The notes beneath the pieces were generated by a model that saw nothing but the letters and a program-made list of their open reading frames with translations, had not been told where the DNA came from and did no database searches. Both the position numbers and the translations under genes were made by a program. A DNA stretch of 64,000 nucleotides from Hydrogenophaga sp. (lineage in GTDB: Bacteria > Pseudomonadota > Gammaproteobacteria > Burkholderiales > Burkholderiaceae_C), in the NCBI RefSeq assembly GCF_018780385.1, contig NZ_JADMJO010000014.1, positions 1 to 64,000 of the forward strand, read 5' to 3'. Positions 8,494-17,357 of this stretch are shown here, in pieces; position 1 is the first letter of the stretch, and each line of letters opens with the position of its first letter.

Positions 8494-9465
8494 ATGAACA
8501 ACAAGAACCTGATCCTGGCCTTCGCCCTGAGCACCCTGGCCGGCGCGGTCTGGGCACAGCCCGCGGCCTACCCGAACAAGACGATCCGCATCGTGGTCGG
8601 TTTTGCGCCGGGCGGCGCGGCCGACTACGTGGCCCGTTCGATGAGCGAGTCCTTCAGCAAGGCCATGGGCCAGACCGTGATCATCGACAACAAGCCCGGT
8701 GCCGGCTCCAGCATTGCTGCCGACATCGTGGCCAAGGCCGCGCCCGACGGTTACACCCTGCTGATCGCCAGCCCGAGCAGCATCTCGGTGAACCCGGCGC
8801 TCAACCCCAAGCTCACCTACAAGCCCAGCGACCTGGTACCCGTGAGCAAGATGACGACCTCGCCGCTGGTGCTGGCTGTCACCCCCAGCAGCCCCATCAA
8901 GTCGGTGCCCGATCTGATCGCCGCCGCCAAGAAAGACCCCGGCAAGCTCAACTACTCCACATCGGGCAACGGCTCGGCGCCGCACCTGGGCATGGCGCTC
9001 TTCAATCTCCTGACCGGCACTGAAATGACGCATGTGCCCTACCGCGGCGGCGCCATCGCCGTCACCTCGGTGATGGCGGGCGAAACGCAGGTGACCTTCG
9101 GCACGTCACCGTCGGTGCTGCCGCAGGCCCAGGGCGGCAAGCTGCGCGCGCTGGCCGTGAGCACGCGGGAGCGCTCGCCGCTGGTGCCCGATCTGCCCGG
9201 CATGCGCGAAGCCGGCCTGCCCGAATACAACATCGAGTTCTGGTACGGCATGTTCGTGCCGGTGGGCACGCCACCGGCCGTCATGAAGACCCTTCACGAA
9301 GCCTTGCGCACGGCCATGCAGCAGCCCTCGGTGAAAGCCGCGCTGGAGCGCGAGGGCACCGAGGTGTCGTTGTCAAGCACGCCGGAGCAGTTCGGCAGCT
9401 TCCTGGTGGAAGACAGCAAGTTCTGGGTCAACCTGGTCAAGACCGCCAACGTGAAGGTCGACTGA
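8494..9465 (+). CDS. TTT-family (Bug) periplasmic solute receptor
   Basis: A 323-residue periplasmic binding protein. The signal peptide ends in AGAVWA/QPAAYP. The mature part opens PNKTIRIVVGFAPGGAADYV, followed by GQTVIIDNKPGAGSSIAADIVA, and later THVPYRGGAIAVTSVMAG and GTPPAVMKTLHEALR, all classic Bug features. GAGGAGA lies 8 bases before the ATG. Such proteins bind carboxylates; no TctA/TctB-like membrane genes are present in the window, so it is an orphan receptor that may use permeases elsewhere. Confidence 0.93.
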   Translation: MNNKNLILAFALSTLAGAVWAQPAAYPNKTIRIVVGFAPGGAADYVARSMSESFSKAMGQTVIIDNKPGAGSSIAADIVAKAAPDGYTLLIASPSSISVNPALNPKLTYKPSDLVPVSKMTTSPLVLAVTPSSPIKSVPDLIAAAKKDPGKLNYSTSGNGSAPHLGMALFNLLTGTEMTHVPYRGGAIAVTSVMAGETQVTFGTSPSVLPQAQGGKLRALAVSTRERSPLVPDLPGMREAGLPEYNIEFWYGMFVPVGTPPAVMKTLHEALRTAMQQPSVKAALEREGTEVSLSSTPEQFGSFLVEDSKFWVNLVKTANVKVD

Positions 9466-9466
9466 C

Positions 9467-10294
9467 ATGAACCCCGCCGACCTCACACGCCGCGCCCTGT
9501 TCGCCGTCTTCGCCACCGGTGCCCTGCTGCTCGGAGGCTGTGCGGCCACCGCACCGGCATCGCCCCCATCACCAGCGGCCATCGCCCAGCTCTCACCCAC
9601 CGGCAAACTGCGCGCCGCGATCAACTTCGGCAACCCCATCCTCGCCACGCGCAACGCCGCGGGCGAGCCGCAGGGCGTGTCGGTGGATCTGGCACGCGAG
9701 GCCGCGCGCCGGCTCGGCCTGCCCATCGAGCTGGTGCTGTTCAACTCGGCCGGCAACGTGGTGGAAGGCATCAAGGCCGGCAAGGTCGACCTCGCCTTCG
9801 TGGCGATCGACCCGGTGCGCGCGGCCGACATGGAATACACCGCGCCCTACGTGGTGATCGAAGGCTCGTATCTGGTGCGCAACGACTCGCCGCTGCGCCG
9901 CAACGAAGACGTGGACCGCGCCGGCACCAAAGTGGTGGTGGGCAAAGGCAGCGCCTACGACCTGTTCCTCACGCGCGAGATCAAGGCGGCCACCCTGGTG
10001 CGCGCGCCCACCTCACCCGCCGTGACCGACATGTTCCTGGCCGAGAAGCTCGACGTGGCGGCCGGCGTGAAGCAGCAGCTGGAGATGGACGCTCAGCGCG
10101 TGGGCGGCGTGCGCCTGCTGCCCGGGCGCTTCATGGTGATCGAACAATCCATGGGCGTGCCCAAGGGCCGCACCGCCGCGCAGGCCTGGCTCAGCAGCTT
10201 CATCGAAGAAATGAAGGCCACCGGCTTCGTGGCCGCCGGGCTGCAGCGCCATGGCATCCAGGGCGCCGCAGTCGCACCCGCGCGCAAGCCCTGA
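9467..10294 (+). CDS. Family-3 substrate-binding lipoprotein
   Basis: A 275-residue periplasmic binding protein of the SBP_bac_3 type (amino-acid/polar-compound class). The N-terminus has twin arginines and a lipobox, LLLGGC, so it is probably a lipoprotein. The fold is recognised by TGKLRAAINFGN, PQGVSVDLAREAARRLGLP, GKVDLAFVAIDPVRAADMEY and KGSAYDLFLTREIK. It starts one base after the TTT-receptor stop. No ABC permease or ATPase lies nearby, so it could be a sensor or an orphan component. Confidence 0.85.
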   Translation: MNPADLTRRALFAVFATGALLLGGCAATAPASPPSPAAIAQLSPTGKLRAAINFGNPILATRNAAGEPQGVSVDLAREAARRLGLPIELVLFNSAGNVVEGIKAGKVDLAFVAIDPVRAADMEYTAPYVVIEGSYLVRNDSPLRRNEDVDRAGTKVVVGKGSAYDLFLTREIKAATLVRAPTSPAVTDMFLAEKLDVAAGVKQQLEMDAQRVGGVRLLPGRFMVIEQSMGVPKGRTAAQAWLSSFIEEMKATGFVAAGLQRHGIQGAAVAPARKP

Positions 10295-10298
10295 GCGC

Positions 10299-11117
10299 TC
10301 ACTGGGCCGAGGCCCGCTCGCCCACGCCAATCACGAACTCGCCCGGCAGCGCAAAACCGTCCGCGCGGGCCCAGCGCCGCAGCGAGCCGAGGTACTCGGC
10401 ACGCACGGCCGCGCGGGTCGGTGCGTCGAAGCGGCTGTAGGCCAACGCCACCGGCCCACCCACAAAAGCCGCATCGCACGCGGTGGTGGCGTCGGGGTAG
10501 TCGATGGTGGTGGCGATGCGCTCGGTGTGCACCTGCTGCAGACCGGCCCCGGCCAGCGCGGTGCGCAGCGTGTCGCCCCCGCCCAGCCGGAAAAACATCG
10601 GGCAGACCTCGGACTGCACGCGCGCATCGACGATGGGGAAGACACCGGACCAGCCACAGGCCGAGCGCTCGCCCCAGACCGACACCACCAGCCGCCCGCC
10701 GGGTCGCAGGCAGCCCGCCATGGCGGCCAGGCAGGCCTCGGGGTCGGGCATGTACATCAGGCCCAGGCCGCACAGCACCACGTCGAAATGCGCCGGCGGC
10801 AACACCTCGCCCACCGCTTGTGCATCGGTGCGCAGGAAGTGGCAGCCGATTGATGCGGCCTGTGCCACCGCCACCATGCCCGCCGACACATCGCAACCCA
10901 CGGCCTCACCCTGCGGCCCGACCGCGGCCAGCGCGGCGCGCGTGAGCACGCCCGAGCCACAGGCCACGTCGAGCACGCGCTCGCCCGGTTGCAGCCGGGC
11001 GAGATGCAACACCCCTTGCGTGGCGGGCGCGAGCGCTTCGCGCCACAGGTCTTCGTACCAGGCCGAGGCGCGGTCCCACCCGTAGCGCTGCACGCGCAGC
11101 TGAAGCCGCCCGTCCAT
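10299..11117 (-). CDS. Class I SAM-dependent methyltransferase
   Basis: A 272-residue methyltransferase. Motif I is VLDVACGSGVLTRAALAAVG (residues ~48-67), followed by GCDVSAGMVAVAQA, FDVVLCGLGLMYMPDPEACL and the RPGGRLVVSVWG strand. The start ATG 11117 lies 2 bases after the OsmC stop, so translation is coupled. Third gene of a three-gene - strand operon. UbiE-like in pattern, but the substrate is unknown. It converges with the binding lipoprotein, with only 4 bases between the stops. Confidence 0.83.
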   Translation of the reverse strand: MDGRLQLRVQRYGWDRASAWYEDLWREALAPATQGVLHLARLQPGERVLDVACGSGVLTRAALAAVGPQGEAVGCDVSAGMVAVAQAASIGCHFLRTDAQAVGEVLPPAHFDVVLCGLGLMYMPDPEACLAAMAGCLRPGGRLVVSVWGERSACGWSGVFPIVDARVQSEVCPMFFRLGGGDTLRTALAGAGLQQVHTERIATTIDYPDATTACDAAFVGGPVALAYSRFDAPTRAAVRAEYLGSLRRWARADGFALPGEFVIGVGERASAQ

Positions 11118-11119
11118 GC

Positions 11120-11635
11120 TCAGCCCCGGGGGCCGTACACCACGCTGCCCTGCAGCGGCTGGGGGTCGGCAAACACATGCAGGTAGGGGCTGCACCGGCG
11201 CGCCTCGGCGATCACCGGCTCCAGTTGCTCGGGCGTGGCGTCCGCGTCCAGGTACAGCGTGTGGCGCACCCCGAGGTAGGCGGGGTAGACGCCGTCGATG
11301 CCGAGCAAGCCCCGGTTGTCGTAGTCGGCCGCGATCTCGACCTCCAGACTGCGCACGCCGATGCCCGCACGCGCCAGGAAGATGCTGTAGCCGATGGCCA
11401 GGCAGCTCGCCAGCGCGGCGCGACCGTGCACGCCGGGCGTGGGGCCGGCGCCGGTGCCGCCACCTTCCACCGGCATGTCGATGCTGAAGCGCCAGTCGCC
11501 CTCCCGGGCCTCGCAGTGCAGCCCCTCCACCACCCGCGCCCGCATCACGCTGGTGTCCTGGGCGGCTTCCGGCTTCTTGGCAAAGACGTGCGCCATGCGG
11601 CTGAAGGCATTGCGAATGTGCTCCTGTGCGTCCAT
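11120..11635 (-). CDS. OsmC-family protein
   Basis: A 171-residue OsmC/Ohr-fold protein. Both redox cysteines expected of peroxide-reducing members are present: one in ALASCLAIGYSIFLARAGI and one in ARRCSPYLHVF. The GGTGAGPTPGVHGRAALASC segment is typical. It probably reduces organic hydroperoxides, though some relatives act in other thiol chemistry. CGGAG before ATG 11635. It lies between two methyltransferase genes of the same operon, an uncommon partnership. Confidence 0.82.
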   Translation of the reverse strand: MDAQEHIRNAFSRMAHVFAKKPEAAQDTSVMRARVVEGLHCEAREGDWRFSIDMPVEGGGTGAGPTPGVHGRAALASCLAIGYSIFLARAGIGVRSLEVEIAADYDNRGLLGIDGVYPAYLGVRHTLYLDADATPEQLEPVIAEARRCSPYLHVFADPQPLQGSVVYGPRG

Positions 11636-11654
11636 GGCGTGTCTCCGGGTCGGT

Positions 11655-12467
11655 TCAACGGCGCGTGATGACCACCTCGAGGTACTCACTGGGCACGACC
11701 AGCGAGCGCGCGCCACCCTGGTTCAGGCGGTTGAGCAACTCGATGAGATCGCGCTCCAGCAGGGCCGCGGTCTCCGGGGGCAGGGCCGCGAAGGCCTTGT
11801 GCACCGGCCCGTACCAGGTGCGGAACACCTCGACGAAGTGCTCAGCCGAACGGTAGCGGAAGTTGAAGACTTTGGGGGTGGTCGCGATGACCGAGGCCTG
11901 GTCGCCGAACAAGGCTTCCAGGTGCGACTTCACGCCCCAGAGCGATGGCGGCTTGACGCCCGCAGGCGGCGGCAGGTGGCGCCCCAGGGTCTTGAACAAC
12001 TGGCCGATGAAGCCCTCGGGCGTCCAGTTGGCCAGGCCGATGCGCCCGCCCGGGCGGCACACGCGCGCCATCTCGTCGGCCGCGCGCTGCTGGTCGGGCG
12101 CGAACATCACGCCGAAGGTGGACAGCACCACGTCAAAACGGGCGTCATCGAAGGGCAGCGCCTCCACATCGGCCACCTGGGTGGTCATGGCCAGGTGCTC
12201 GGCGCGCGCACGCTCGGCGCCGCGCTCCAGCAAGGTGTCCACGTAGTCGGTGGAGGTCACGTCGCAGCCGCGCCGCGCCGCGGCCAGGCTCGCGTTGCCG
12301 TTGCCGGCGGCCACGTCGAGCACGGATTCGTCCCAGCGCAGGTCGCAGGCTTCGGCCAGCGATTCGCCCACGATCTGCAGCGTGGTGCCGATCACGGCAT
12401 AGTCACCACTGGCCCAGGCCAGTTGTTGCCGGTTCTTGAGGGCGGTGAAATCGGTCAGGGTGTCCAT
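11655..12467 (-). CDS. Class I SAM-dependent methyltransferase
   Basis: A 270-residue methyltransferase that starts the three-gene operon. Motif I is VLDVAAGNGNASLAAARRG (~49-67), then VTSTDYVDTLLERG, the motif VEALPFDDARFDVVLSTFGV and RPGGRIGLANWTPEGFIG. The C-terminal part has a long helical segment. GAAGGAAG precedes ATG 12467. It is divergent, across 136 bases, from the winged-helix/TPR regulator at 12604, which is the likely controller. Substrate unknown. Confidence 0.85.
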   Translation of the reverse strand: MDTLTDFTALKNRQQLAWASGDYAVIGTTLQIVGESLAEACDLRWDESVLDVAAGNGNASLAAARRGCDVTSTDYVDTLLERGAERARAEHLAMTTQVADVEALPFDDARFDVVLSTFGVMFAPDQQRAADEMARVCRPGGRIGLANWTPEGFIGQLFKTLGRHLPPPAGVKPPSLWGVKSHLEALFGDQASVIATTPKVFNFRYRSAEHFVEVFRTWYGPVHKAFAALPPETAALLERDLIELLNRLNQGGARSLVVPSEYLEVVITRR

Positions 12468-12603
12468 GTGTCTTCCTTCGGGTTGGGGTTGAACAATCTG
12501 GGTGTCTGGAGACCCGACTGTCCGCCCGGGAGGCGCAAGGCGTCTTTGGCTTTTTCTGAAGACTTCCTGTATTTTCTGAAGCCACCGTTCAACGGGAGCC
12601 CGC

Positions 12604-14139
12604 GTGCAAGAGTCCTACCGCTTCGATCGCTTCGAACTCCGGCCGTCAGAACGCGTGCTGCTGGTCGACGGCGCACCCGCCGCGCTGGGCTCGCGTGCGT
12701 TTGACTTGCTGCTGTGCCTGGTGACGCACCACGACCGTGTGCTCACCAAGGGCGAGGTGCTGGAGCAGGTGTGGCCGGGCCAGGTGGTGGAGGAAAACAA
12801 CCTCTCGGTGCACGTGTCCGCGCTGCGCAAGATCCTCGGGACCGGCGCCATCACCACCATCTCCGGGCGCGGCTACCGATTCACGCTCGACCTGCACCCG
12901 GCCCCCGGCACAGGCCCGATCACCGCGCAGCCTGCCTTGGAGCAGCTGGAGCGCCCCACCATCGCGGTGCTGCCGCTGAGCGTGCTGTCCGACGATCCCC
13001 GCATCGGTTTCTTTGCGCAGGGCCTGGTCGAAGATGTCACCGCGCTGCTCGCCCGTGTGCCCGGCTTCATCCTCATCGCGCACGCCTCGTCCCTGGTCTT
13101 TCGTGGCCAGCAAGCGCCGCTGCAGGACGTGGCGCGGCAGCTCGGCGTGCGTTTTCTGGTGCAGGGCAGCGTGCGCCCCAAGGCCGACGCGCTGCGCGTC
13201 TCGCTGCAGCTGATCGAGGCGGCCTCTGCCCGCATCCTGTGGAGCGCGCAGTTCGACAGCCAGGCCGACAGCCTGGCCGACGGCGCCGTGGATGCGCAGG
13301 AGAACATCGCGCGCGGCATCATCAGCGAACTCGAACCCGAACTCACCCGGGCCGAGATCGCCCACATCCGCCGCCAGCGCCCCGAAAACCTCGATGCCTG
13401 GGCGCACTACCACGAGGCCGTGGGCGCGCTCGCCGCCCAGGGCTGGAGCGCCGACGGCATGGCCACGGCGCGGGCCGAACTGCGGCGCAGCACCGCGCTC
13501 GACCCGAACTTCGGCCTGAGCCACGGCCACTACGCGCTGCTCACCATCGTGGCGACCAACATCGGCATGGTCGCGGACACGGCAGACCTGCGCGCCGACG
13601 TGCTGGCCTCGGCCAACTCGGCCATCACGCTGGACGACGGCAGCTCCGAGGTGCTGGGCTATGCAGGTTGCGCCCTGTGCGACCTCGGCCACTACAAGCG
13701 CGGCATGGACACGCTGCAACAGGCGCTGGAGCTCAACCCGAGCAACGCCCAGGCGCACGTGGCGATGGGCGCCGCACTGGCCATGAACCGCAAGCTGGAC
13801 GAAGGCATCGAACGCATGCGCTACGGCATGAAGATCAGCCCGCGTGACCGCCGCCTGGGCTTCTGGGGCTGGCTGCTCGGCCGCTTTTTGCTGCGCGCCG
13901 ACCGCGTCGACGAGGCGCTGGTGGAAGCCCGGCGGTCGTGCCGGGTCGACCCGCGCTTCCACCTCCCGCACCTGCTGCAGGCCGCCGCCCTCGACCGCCT
14001 GGGCGCCACCACCGATGCGATCACCGCCCTGAGCGCCGCGCGCCAGCGCCGCAGCCAGCTCTCGCTGAACGAGGTGACGCTGACGCACGGGCGGCGGATT
14101 GGCGAACGAATCGCGCTGTTGTGGGATCGGACTGGGTGA
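12604..14139 (+). CDS. CadC/ToxR-like winged-helix regulator with TPR repeats
   Basis: A 511-residue regulator. Residues ~1-95 form an OmpR-type winged helix (FDRFELRPSERVLLVDGAPA, GSRAFDLLLCLVTH, NNLSVHVSALRKIL, GRGYRF). Residues ~115-230 resemble the TolB-like/adenylate-cyclase-associated domain (PTIAVLPLSVLSDDP, LGVRFLVQGSVRP), and ~260-490 hold TPR-type helical repeats. No clear membrane segment separates the parts, unlike CadC, so it is probably cytoplasmic. GTG start with GGGAG before it. Divergent from the methyltransferase-OsmC operon. Confidence 0.83.
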   Translation: MQESYRFDRFELRPSERVLLVDGAPAALGSRAFDLLLCLVTHHDRVLTKGEVLEQVWPGQVVEENNLSVHVSALRKILGTGAITTISGRGYRFTLDLHPAPGTGPITAQPALEQLERPTIAVLPLSVLSDDPRIGFFAQGLVEDVTALLARVPGFILIAHASSLVFRGQQAPLQDVARQLGVRFLVQGSVRPKADALRVSLQLIEAASARILWSAQFDSQADSLADGAVDAQENIARGIISELEPELTRAEIAHIRRQRPENLDAWAHYHEAVGALAAQGWSADGMATARAELRRSTALDPNFGLSHGHYALLTIVATNIGMVADTADLRADVLASANSAITLDDGSSEVLGYAGCALCDLGHYKRGMDTLQQALELNPSNAQAHVAMGAALAMNRKLDEGIERMRYGMKISPRDRRLGFWGWLLGRFLLRADRVDEALVEARRSCRVDPRFHLPHLLQAAALDRLGATTDAITALSAARQRRSQLSLNEVTLTHGRRIGERIALLWDRTG

Positions 14140-14248
14140 TCCGCCCAGAGGCGCATCGCTAGCACCTTCGGATTACCCCGCTACAATTTTCAACCGCCCA
14201 CTCCACACCCCCGAAACCTGCACGAGCAGGTGCTGGCGGTGCACCCAC

Positions 14249-15586
14249 ATGAACAACGACGAACAAGGATCCGAACGCCATGAGTGCGACGTTCTCGTGA
14301 TCGGCGGCGGGCCAGCCGGTTCCACTGTCTCACCCATGCTGGCCGAGAAGGGTCACCGCGTGGTGCTGCTGGAGAAGGCACACCACCCGCGATTCCACAT
14401 CGGCGAATCCTTGCTCCCGGCCAGCCTGCCCTTGCTGGAACGCCTGGGCGTGGCCGATGAAGTGCGCGCCATCGGGCAATACAAGCCGGGTGCCGAATTC
14501 GTTTCGCCCTACCACGAGCACACACAGACCTTCGAATTCGCCGATGCCTGGGACAAGTCCATGCCCTTCGCCTACCAGGTCAGGCGCGCGGAGTTCGACG
14601 AGATCCTGATCCGCAACGCCGAACGCAAGGGAGTCCAGGTGTTTGAGGGCTGCACGGCGCGTTCGGTGGAGTTCCTGCCCGACCACACCGTGCGCGTGCA
14701 CGCCGAACACGACGACGGCCGCACCACCGTGTGGCATGCGAAGTTCCTGGTGGACGCCTCGGGGCGCGACACGTTTCTCGCATCCCGCTTCAAGATCAAG
14801 GAGCGCAACCCGCTCCACAACAGCGCCGCGGTGTACGGCCACTTTGCCAACGCGCGCCGCAACGAAGGCGAGGCCGAAGGCAACATCACGATCTTCTGGT
14901 TCGACCACGGCTGGTTCTGGTTCATTCCGCTGAGCGACGGCGCCACCAGCGTGGGCATGGTGACTTGGCCCTACAACATGAAGACGCGCAACGGGCGCAG
15001 CGTGGAGCAGTTCCTGCTGGACAACGTGGCCACCTGCAAGGGACTCGCCGAACGCATGAAGAACGCCCACCTCATCTCTCCCGTCGAGGCCACCGGCAAT
15101 TTTTCCTACGCCGCCCAGCGCAACCACGGCAACAACTACCTGATGCTGGGCGACGCCTTCACCTTCATCGACCCGATGTTCTCGTCGGGCGTGTGGCTGG
15201 CCATGAGCGGCGGTGAGCTCGGCGCGCAGACCATCGACACCTGCCTGCGCGAACCCGCGCGCGCGGCTGCCGCGCTCAAGCGCTTCGACCGCCACATGCG
15301 CCGCGGACCGCAGGCCTTCTCGTGGTTCATCTACCGCGTGACCAACCCCATCATGCGCGACCTCTTCATGGGCCCGCGCAACATCTTCCGCGTCAAGGAG
15401 GCCCTGCTCTCCACCCTGGCCGGCGACGTGTACGGCGGCGCGCCGATCGGACGTTCGCTGCTGGCCTTCAGGGCGCTGTACTACGCGGCCAACATCGTGC
15501 AGCCCCGGCGCGCCTTCGCCGCCTGGCGCAACCGCCGCGCCAACATCCGGCCGGTGGACGACGCGGCCCTGGCCCGCTCGCCGTGA
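14249..15586 (+). CDS. FAD-dependent halogenase-like oxidoreductase (aryl polyene locus)
   Basis: A 445-residue flavoprotein of the flavin-dependent halogenase superfamily. It has the FAD-binding VIGGGPAGSTVSPMLAEKG (17-35), then FHIGESLLPASLPLLERLG (49-67), K79 in QYKPGAEF at the place of the halogenase catalytic lysine, and W222-F-W224-F-I226-P227, matching the W-x-W-x-I-P halogenase signature. LMLGDAFTFIDPMFSSG closes the flavin site. Xanthomonadins are brominated aryl polyenes, so a halogenation role fits, but many relatives are plain oxidoreductases. It heads four overlapping + strand genes; a weak TACAAT lies at 14182-14187. The ribosome site is poor. Confidence 0.82.
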   Translation: MNNDEQGSERHECDVLVIGGGPAGSTVSPMLAEKGHRVVLLEKAHHPRFHIGESLLPASLPLLERLGVADEVRAIGQYKPGAEFVSPYHEHTQTFEFADAWDKSMPFAYQVRRAEFDEILIRNAERKGVQVFEGCTARSVEFLPDHTVRVHAEHDDGRTTVWHAKFLVDASGRDTFLASRFKIKERNPLHNSAAVYGHFANARRNEGEAEGNITIFWFDHGWFWFIPLSDGATSVGMVTWPYNMKTRNGRSVEQFLLDNVATCKGLAERMKNAHLISPVEATGNFSYAAQRNHGNNYLMLGDAFTFIDPMFSSGVWLAMSGGELGAQTIDTCLREPARAAAALKRFDRHMRRGPQAFSWFIYRVTNPIMRDLFMGPRNIFRVKEALLSTLAGDVYGGAPIGRSLLAFRALYYAANIVQPRRAFAAWRNRRANIRPVDDAALARSP

Positions 15587-16587
15587 CGCTGCACCACACG
15601 ACCTCGCTGGCAGCCGGCACACCGGACGCCGGTGCAGAACTGGGGGGCGCGGTGATCGGCGATGTCAAGGATGCGCCCGCCGTGGCCTGGCCGCTGCAGC
15701 ACCTGCGCGCGCCGCTGCTGAACGCCAGCACGCCATGGCGGCAGGAAGTCTGGCGCACCCAAGGCCCGGTGCAGCAGGGGCACAGCGAAGGCATCCACTG
15801 GCGGCGCAGCGCCGACGTGCTGTACGGCGTGATCGAGTTGCACGAAAACGACTGCGATGCCAGCGAAACCACGCCTCTGCAATCCGCCAGCCGGCTGGTC
15901 TACGAACGTCTGTTCGGCCTGCTGCGCGCGCAGTCCACACCCCACCTGTGGCGGGTGTGGAACTACCTGGGCCGCATCAACGGTGAATCGCATGGGCTGG
16001 AGCGCTACCGCCAGTTCAACCAGGGTCGGTACGAGGCGTTCGTGCAGGCGCAGCGCGACACCGGTGGCCAGGTGCCGGCGGCCTGCGCCCTGGGCGTGGC
16101 GGGCGGCCCGCTGTCGGTCGCCTTCCTGGCCGGCACTTCGCCGGTGGTGCCGCTGGAGAACCCGCGTCAGGTGAGCGCCTGGCGCTACCCGGCGCAATAC
16201 GGGCCGCGCGCACCCACCTTCTCGCGCGCTGCGCTGGCCTACCCCCGCGGGCAAGAGGCGCTGTTCATCTCGGGCACGGCCAGCATCGTGGGGCACGAGA
16301 CGGTGCACCCGGGCGACGTGGCCGCGCAATGCGTGGAGACCGTGCGCAACCTCGAATGCATCGTCCGGGAGGCCAATCGCCTGGCCCGCTCGACCCAGCC
16401 GTTTTCGCTCGAAGGCCTCAGTCATCGTGTTTACGTGCGACACGCGGGTGACGCCGACACCGTGCAGCGCGCGCTGCAGCCTCTGCTGCGTGGTGCGCCG
16501 GTGGTGTGCGTGCAGGCCGACATCTGCCGGGCCGATCTTCTGATGGAAATCGAATCCCAGGCGATCCACCCGACGCCACCGACATGA
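15583..16587 (+). CDS. XanB2/FkbO-type chorismatase (hydroxybenzoate supply)
   Basis: A 334-residue protein of the chorismatase family, often annotated as pteridine-dependent deoxygenase-like. Recognised by LWRVWNYLGRIN (122-133), ERYRQFNQGRYEAF (140-153), PLENPRQVSAWRYPAQYGPR (190-209) and FISGTASIVGHETVHPGDV (228-246). XanB2 in Xanthomonas splits chorismate to 3- and 4-hydroxybenzoate, and 3-hydroxybenzoate primes xanthomonadin. GTG 15583 overlaps the halogenase stop. This makes the nearby polyene system xanthomonadin-like rather than the tyrosine-ammonia-lyase-like kind. Confidence 0.85.
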   Translation: MTLHHTTSLAAGTPDAGAELGGAVIGDVKDAPAVAWPLQHLRAPLLNASTPWRQEVWRTQGPVQQGHSEGIHWRRSADVLYGVIELHENDCDASETTPLQSASRLVYERLFGLLRAQSTPHLWRVWNYLGRINGESHGLERYRQFNQGRYEAFVQAQRDTGGQVPAACALGVAGGPLSVAFLAGTSPVVPLENPRQVSAWRYPAQYGPRAPTFSRAALAYPRGQEALFISGTASIVGHETVHPGDVAAQCVETVRNLECIVREANRLARSTQPFSLEGLSHRVYVRHAGDADTVQRALQPLLRGAPVVCVQADICRADLLMEIESQAIHPTPPT

Positions 16588-17357
16588 ACGCGATGACCCG
16601 CCCGACCTCGTTGCTGTGGAGCGTGTACGAGCACTTCGCCATGGTGGTGGGCCTGGGTGCGCTCGCGGTGGTGTGCCTGAGCTGGTCGCCGCTGGCGCTC
16701 GCGCTGTACCCGGTGCTGCCCGGCCCGCTGGGGCGCAGGTTGGGCCGCCAGGCCATCATGCGCTGCTTCCGGTTGTACGTCGGGGTGCTGCGCCTGCTGT
16801 GTGCCTGCCGCTTCGACCTCACCGCCATCGACGCGCTGCGCGACCAGGGGCCCATGGTCATCGTGGCCAACCACCCCTCCCTGCTCGACGCGGTGCTGCT
16901 CACGTCACGCCTGCCCAACGCGGTCTGCATCATGAAGGCCAGCCTGATGGACAACCCGCTGTTCGGTGCGGGAGCGCGCTTGGCGCGCTATGTGCGCAAC
17001 GACAACCTGGTGGGTGCCGTGCTGAGATGCCGGGGCGAGCTGCGACAAGGCGCGCAGATCGTGATCTTCCCCGAAGGCACGCGCACGCAGGGCTACCCGG
17101 CGAACCCGCTCAACCCGCTGTCGAGATCGGCCGCACTCATGGCCACCGGCGCCGCCGTGCCGGTGCAGACCTTGATCATCGAGTTCTCCAGCCCCTACCT
17201 GGGCAAGGACTGGCCTCTGTGGCGCAAGCCCAGCCTGCCATTGACCTGCCGCATCCGCCTGGGCAACCGCTTCGAGGCGCCGCGCGATGCGCGCGCCTTC
17301 ACCACCGAGCTTGAAGCCTACTTCCGCGCCGAGCTCGCACAACCCTTCAAGGCATGA
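16584..17357 (+). CDS. 1-acyl-glycerol-3-phosphate-type acyltransferase
   Basis: A 257-residue membrane-associated PlsC-family acyltransferase. It has a hydrophobic segment at ~20-45, the catalytic H97-x4-D102 in NHPSLLDAV, and FPEGTR (162-167). ATG overlaps the chorismatase stop (ATGA). Acyltransferases of this kind are regular parts of aryl polyene loci, where they are thought to attach the polyene acid to a lipid or glycerol anchor; here that is inferred from position. Confidence 0.86.
   Translation: MNAMTRPTSLLWSVYEHFAMVVGLGALAVVCLSWSPLALALYPVLPGPLGRRLGRQAIMRCFRLYVGVLRLLCACRFDLTAIDALRDQGPMVIVANHPSLLDAVLLTSRLPNAVCIMKASLMDNPLFGAGARLARYVRNDNLVGAVLRCRGELRQGAQIVIFPEGTRTQGYPANPLNPLSRSAALMATGAAVPVQTLIIEFSSPYLGKDWPLWRKPSLPLTCRIRLGNRFEAPRDARAFTTELEAYFRAELAQPFKA

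Noticed and set aside
14182-14187. TACAAT as -10 box of the pigment + arm
   Set aside because: The hexamer is good, but no acceptable -35 lies 16-18 bases upstream, so it is mentioned with the gene and not listed as a promoter.
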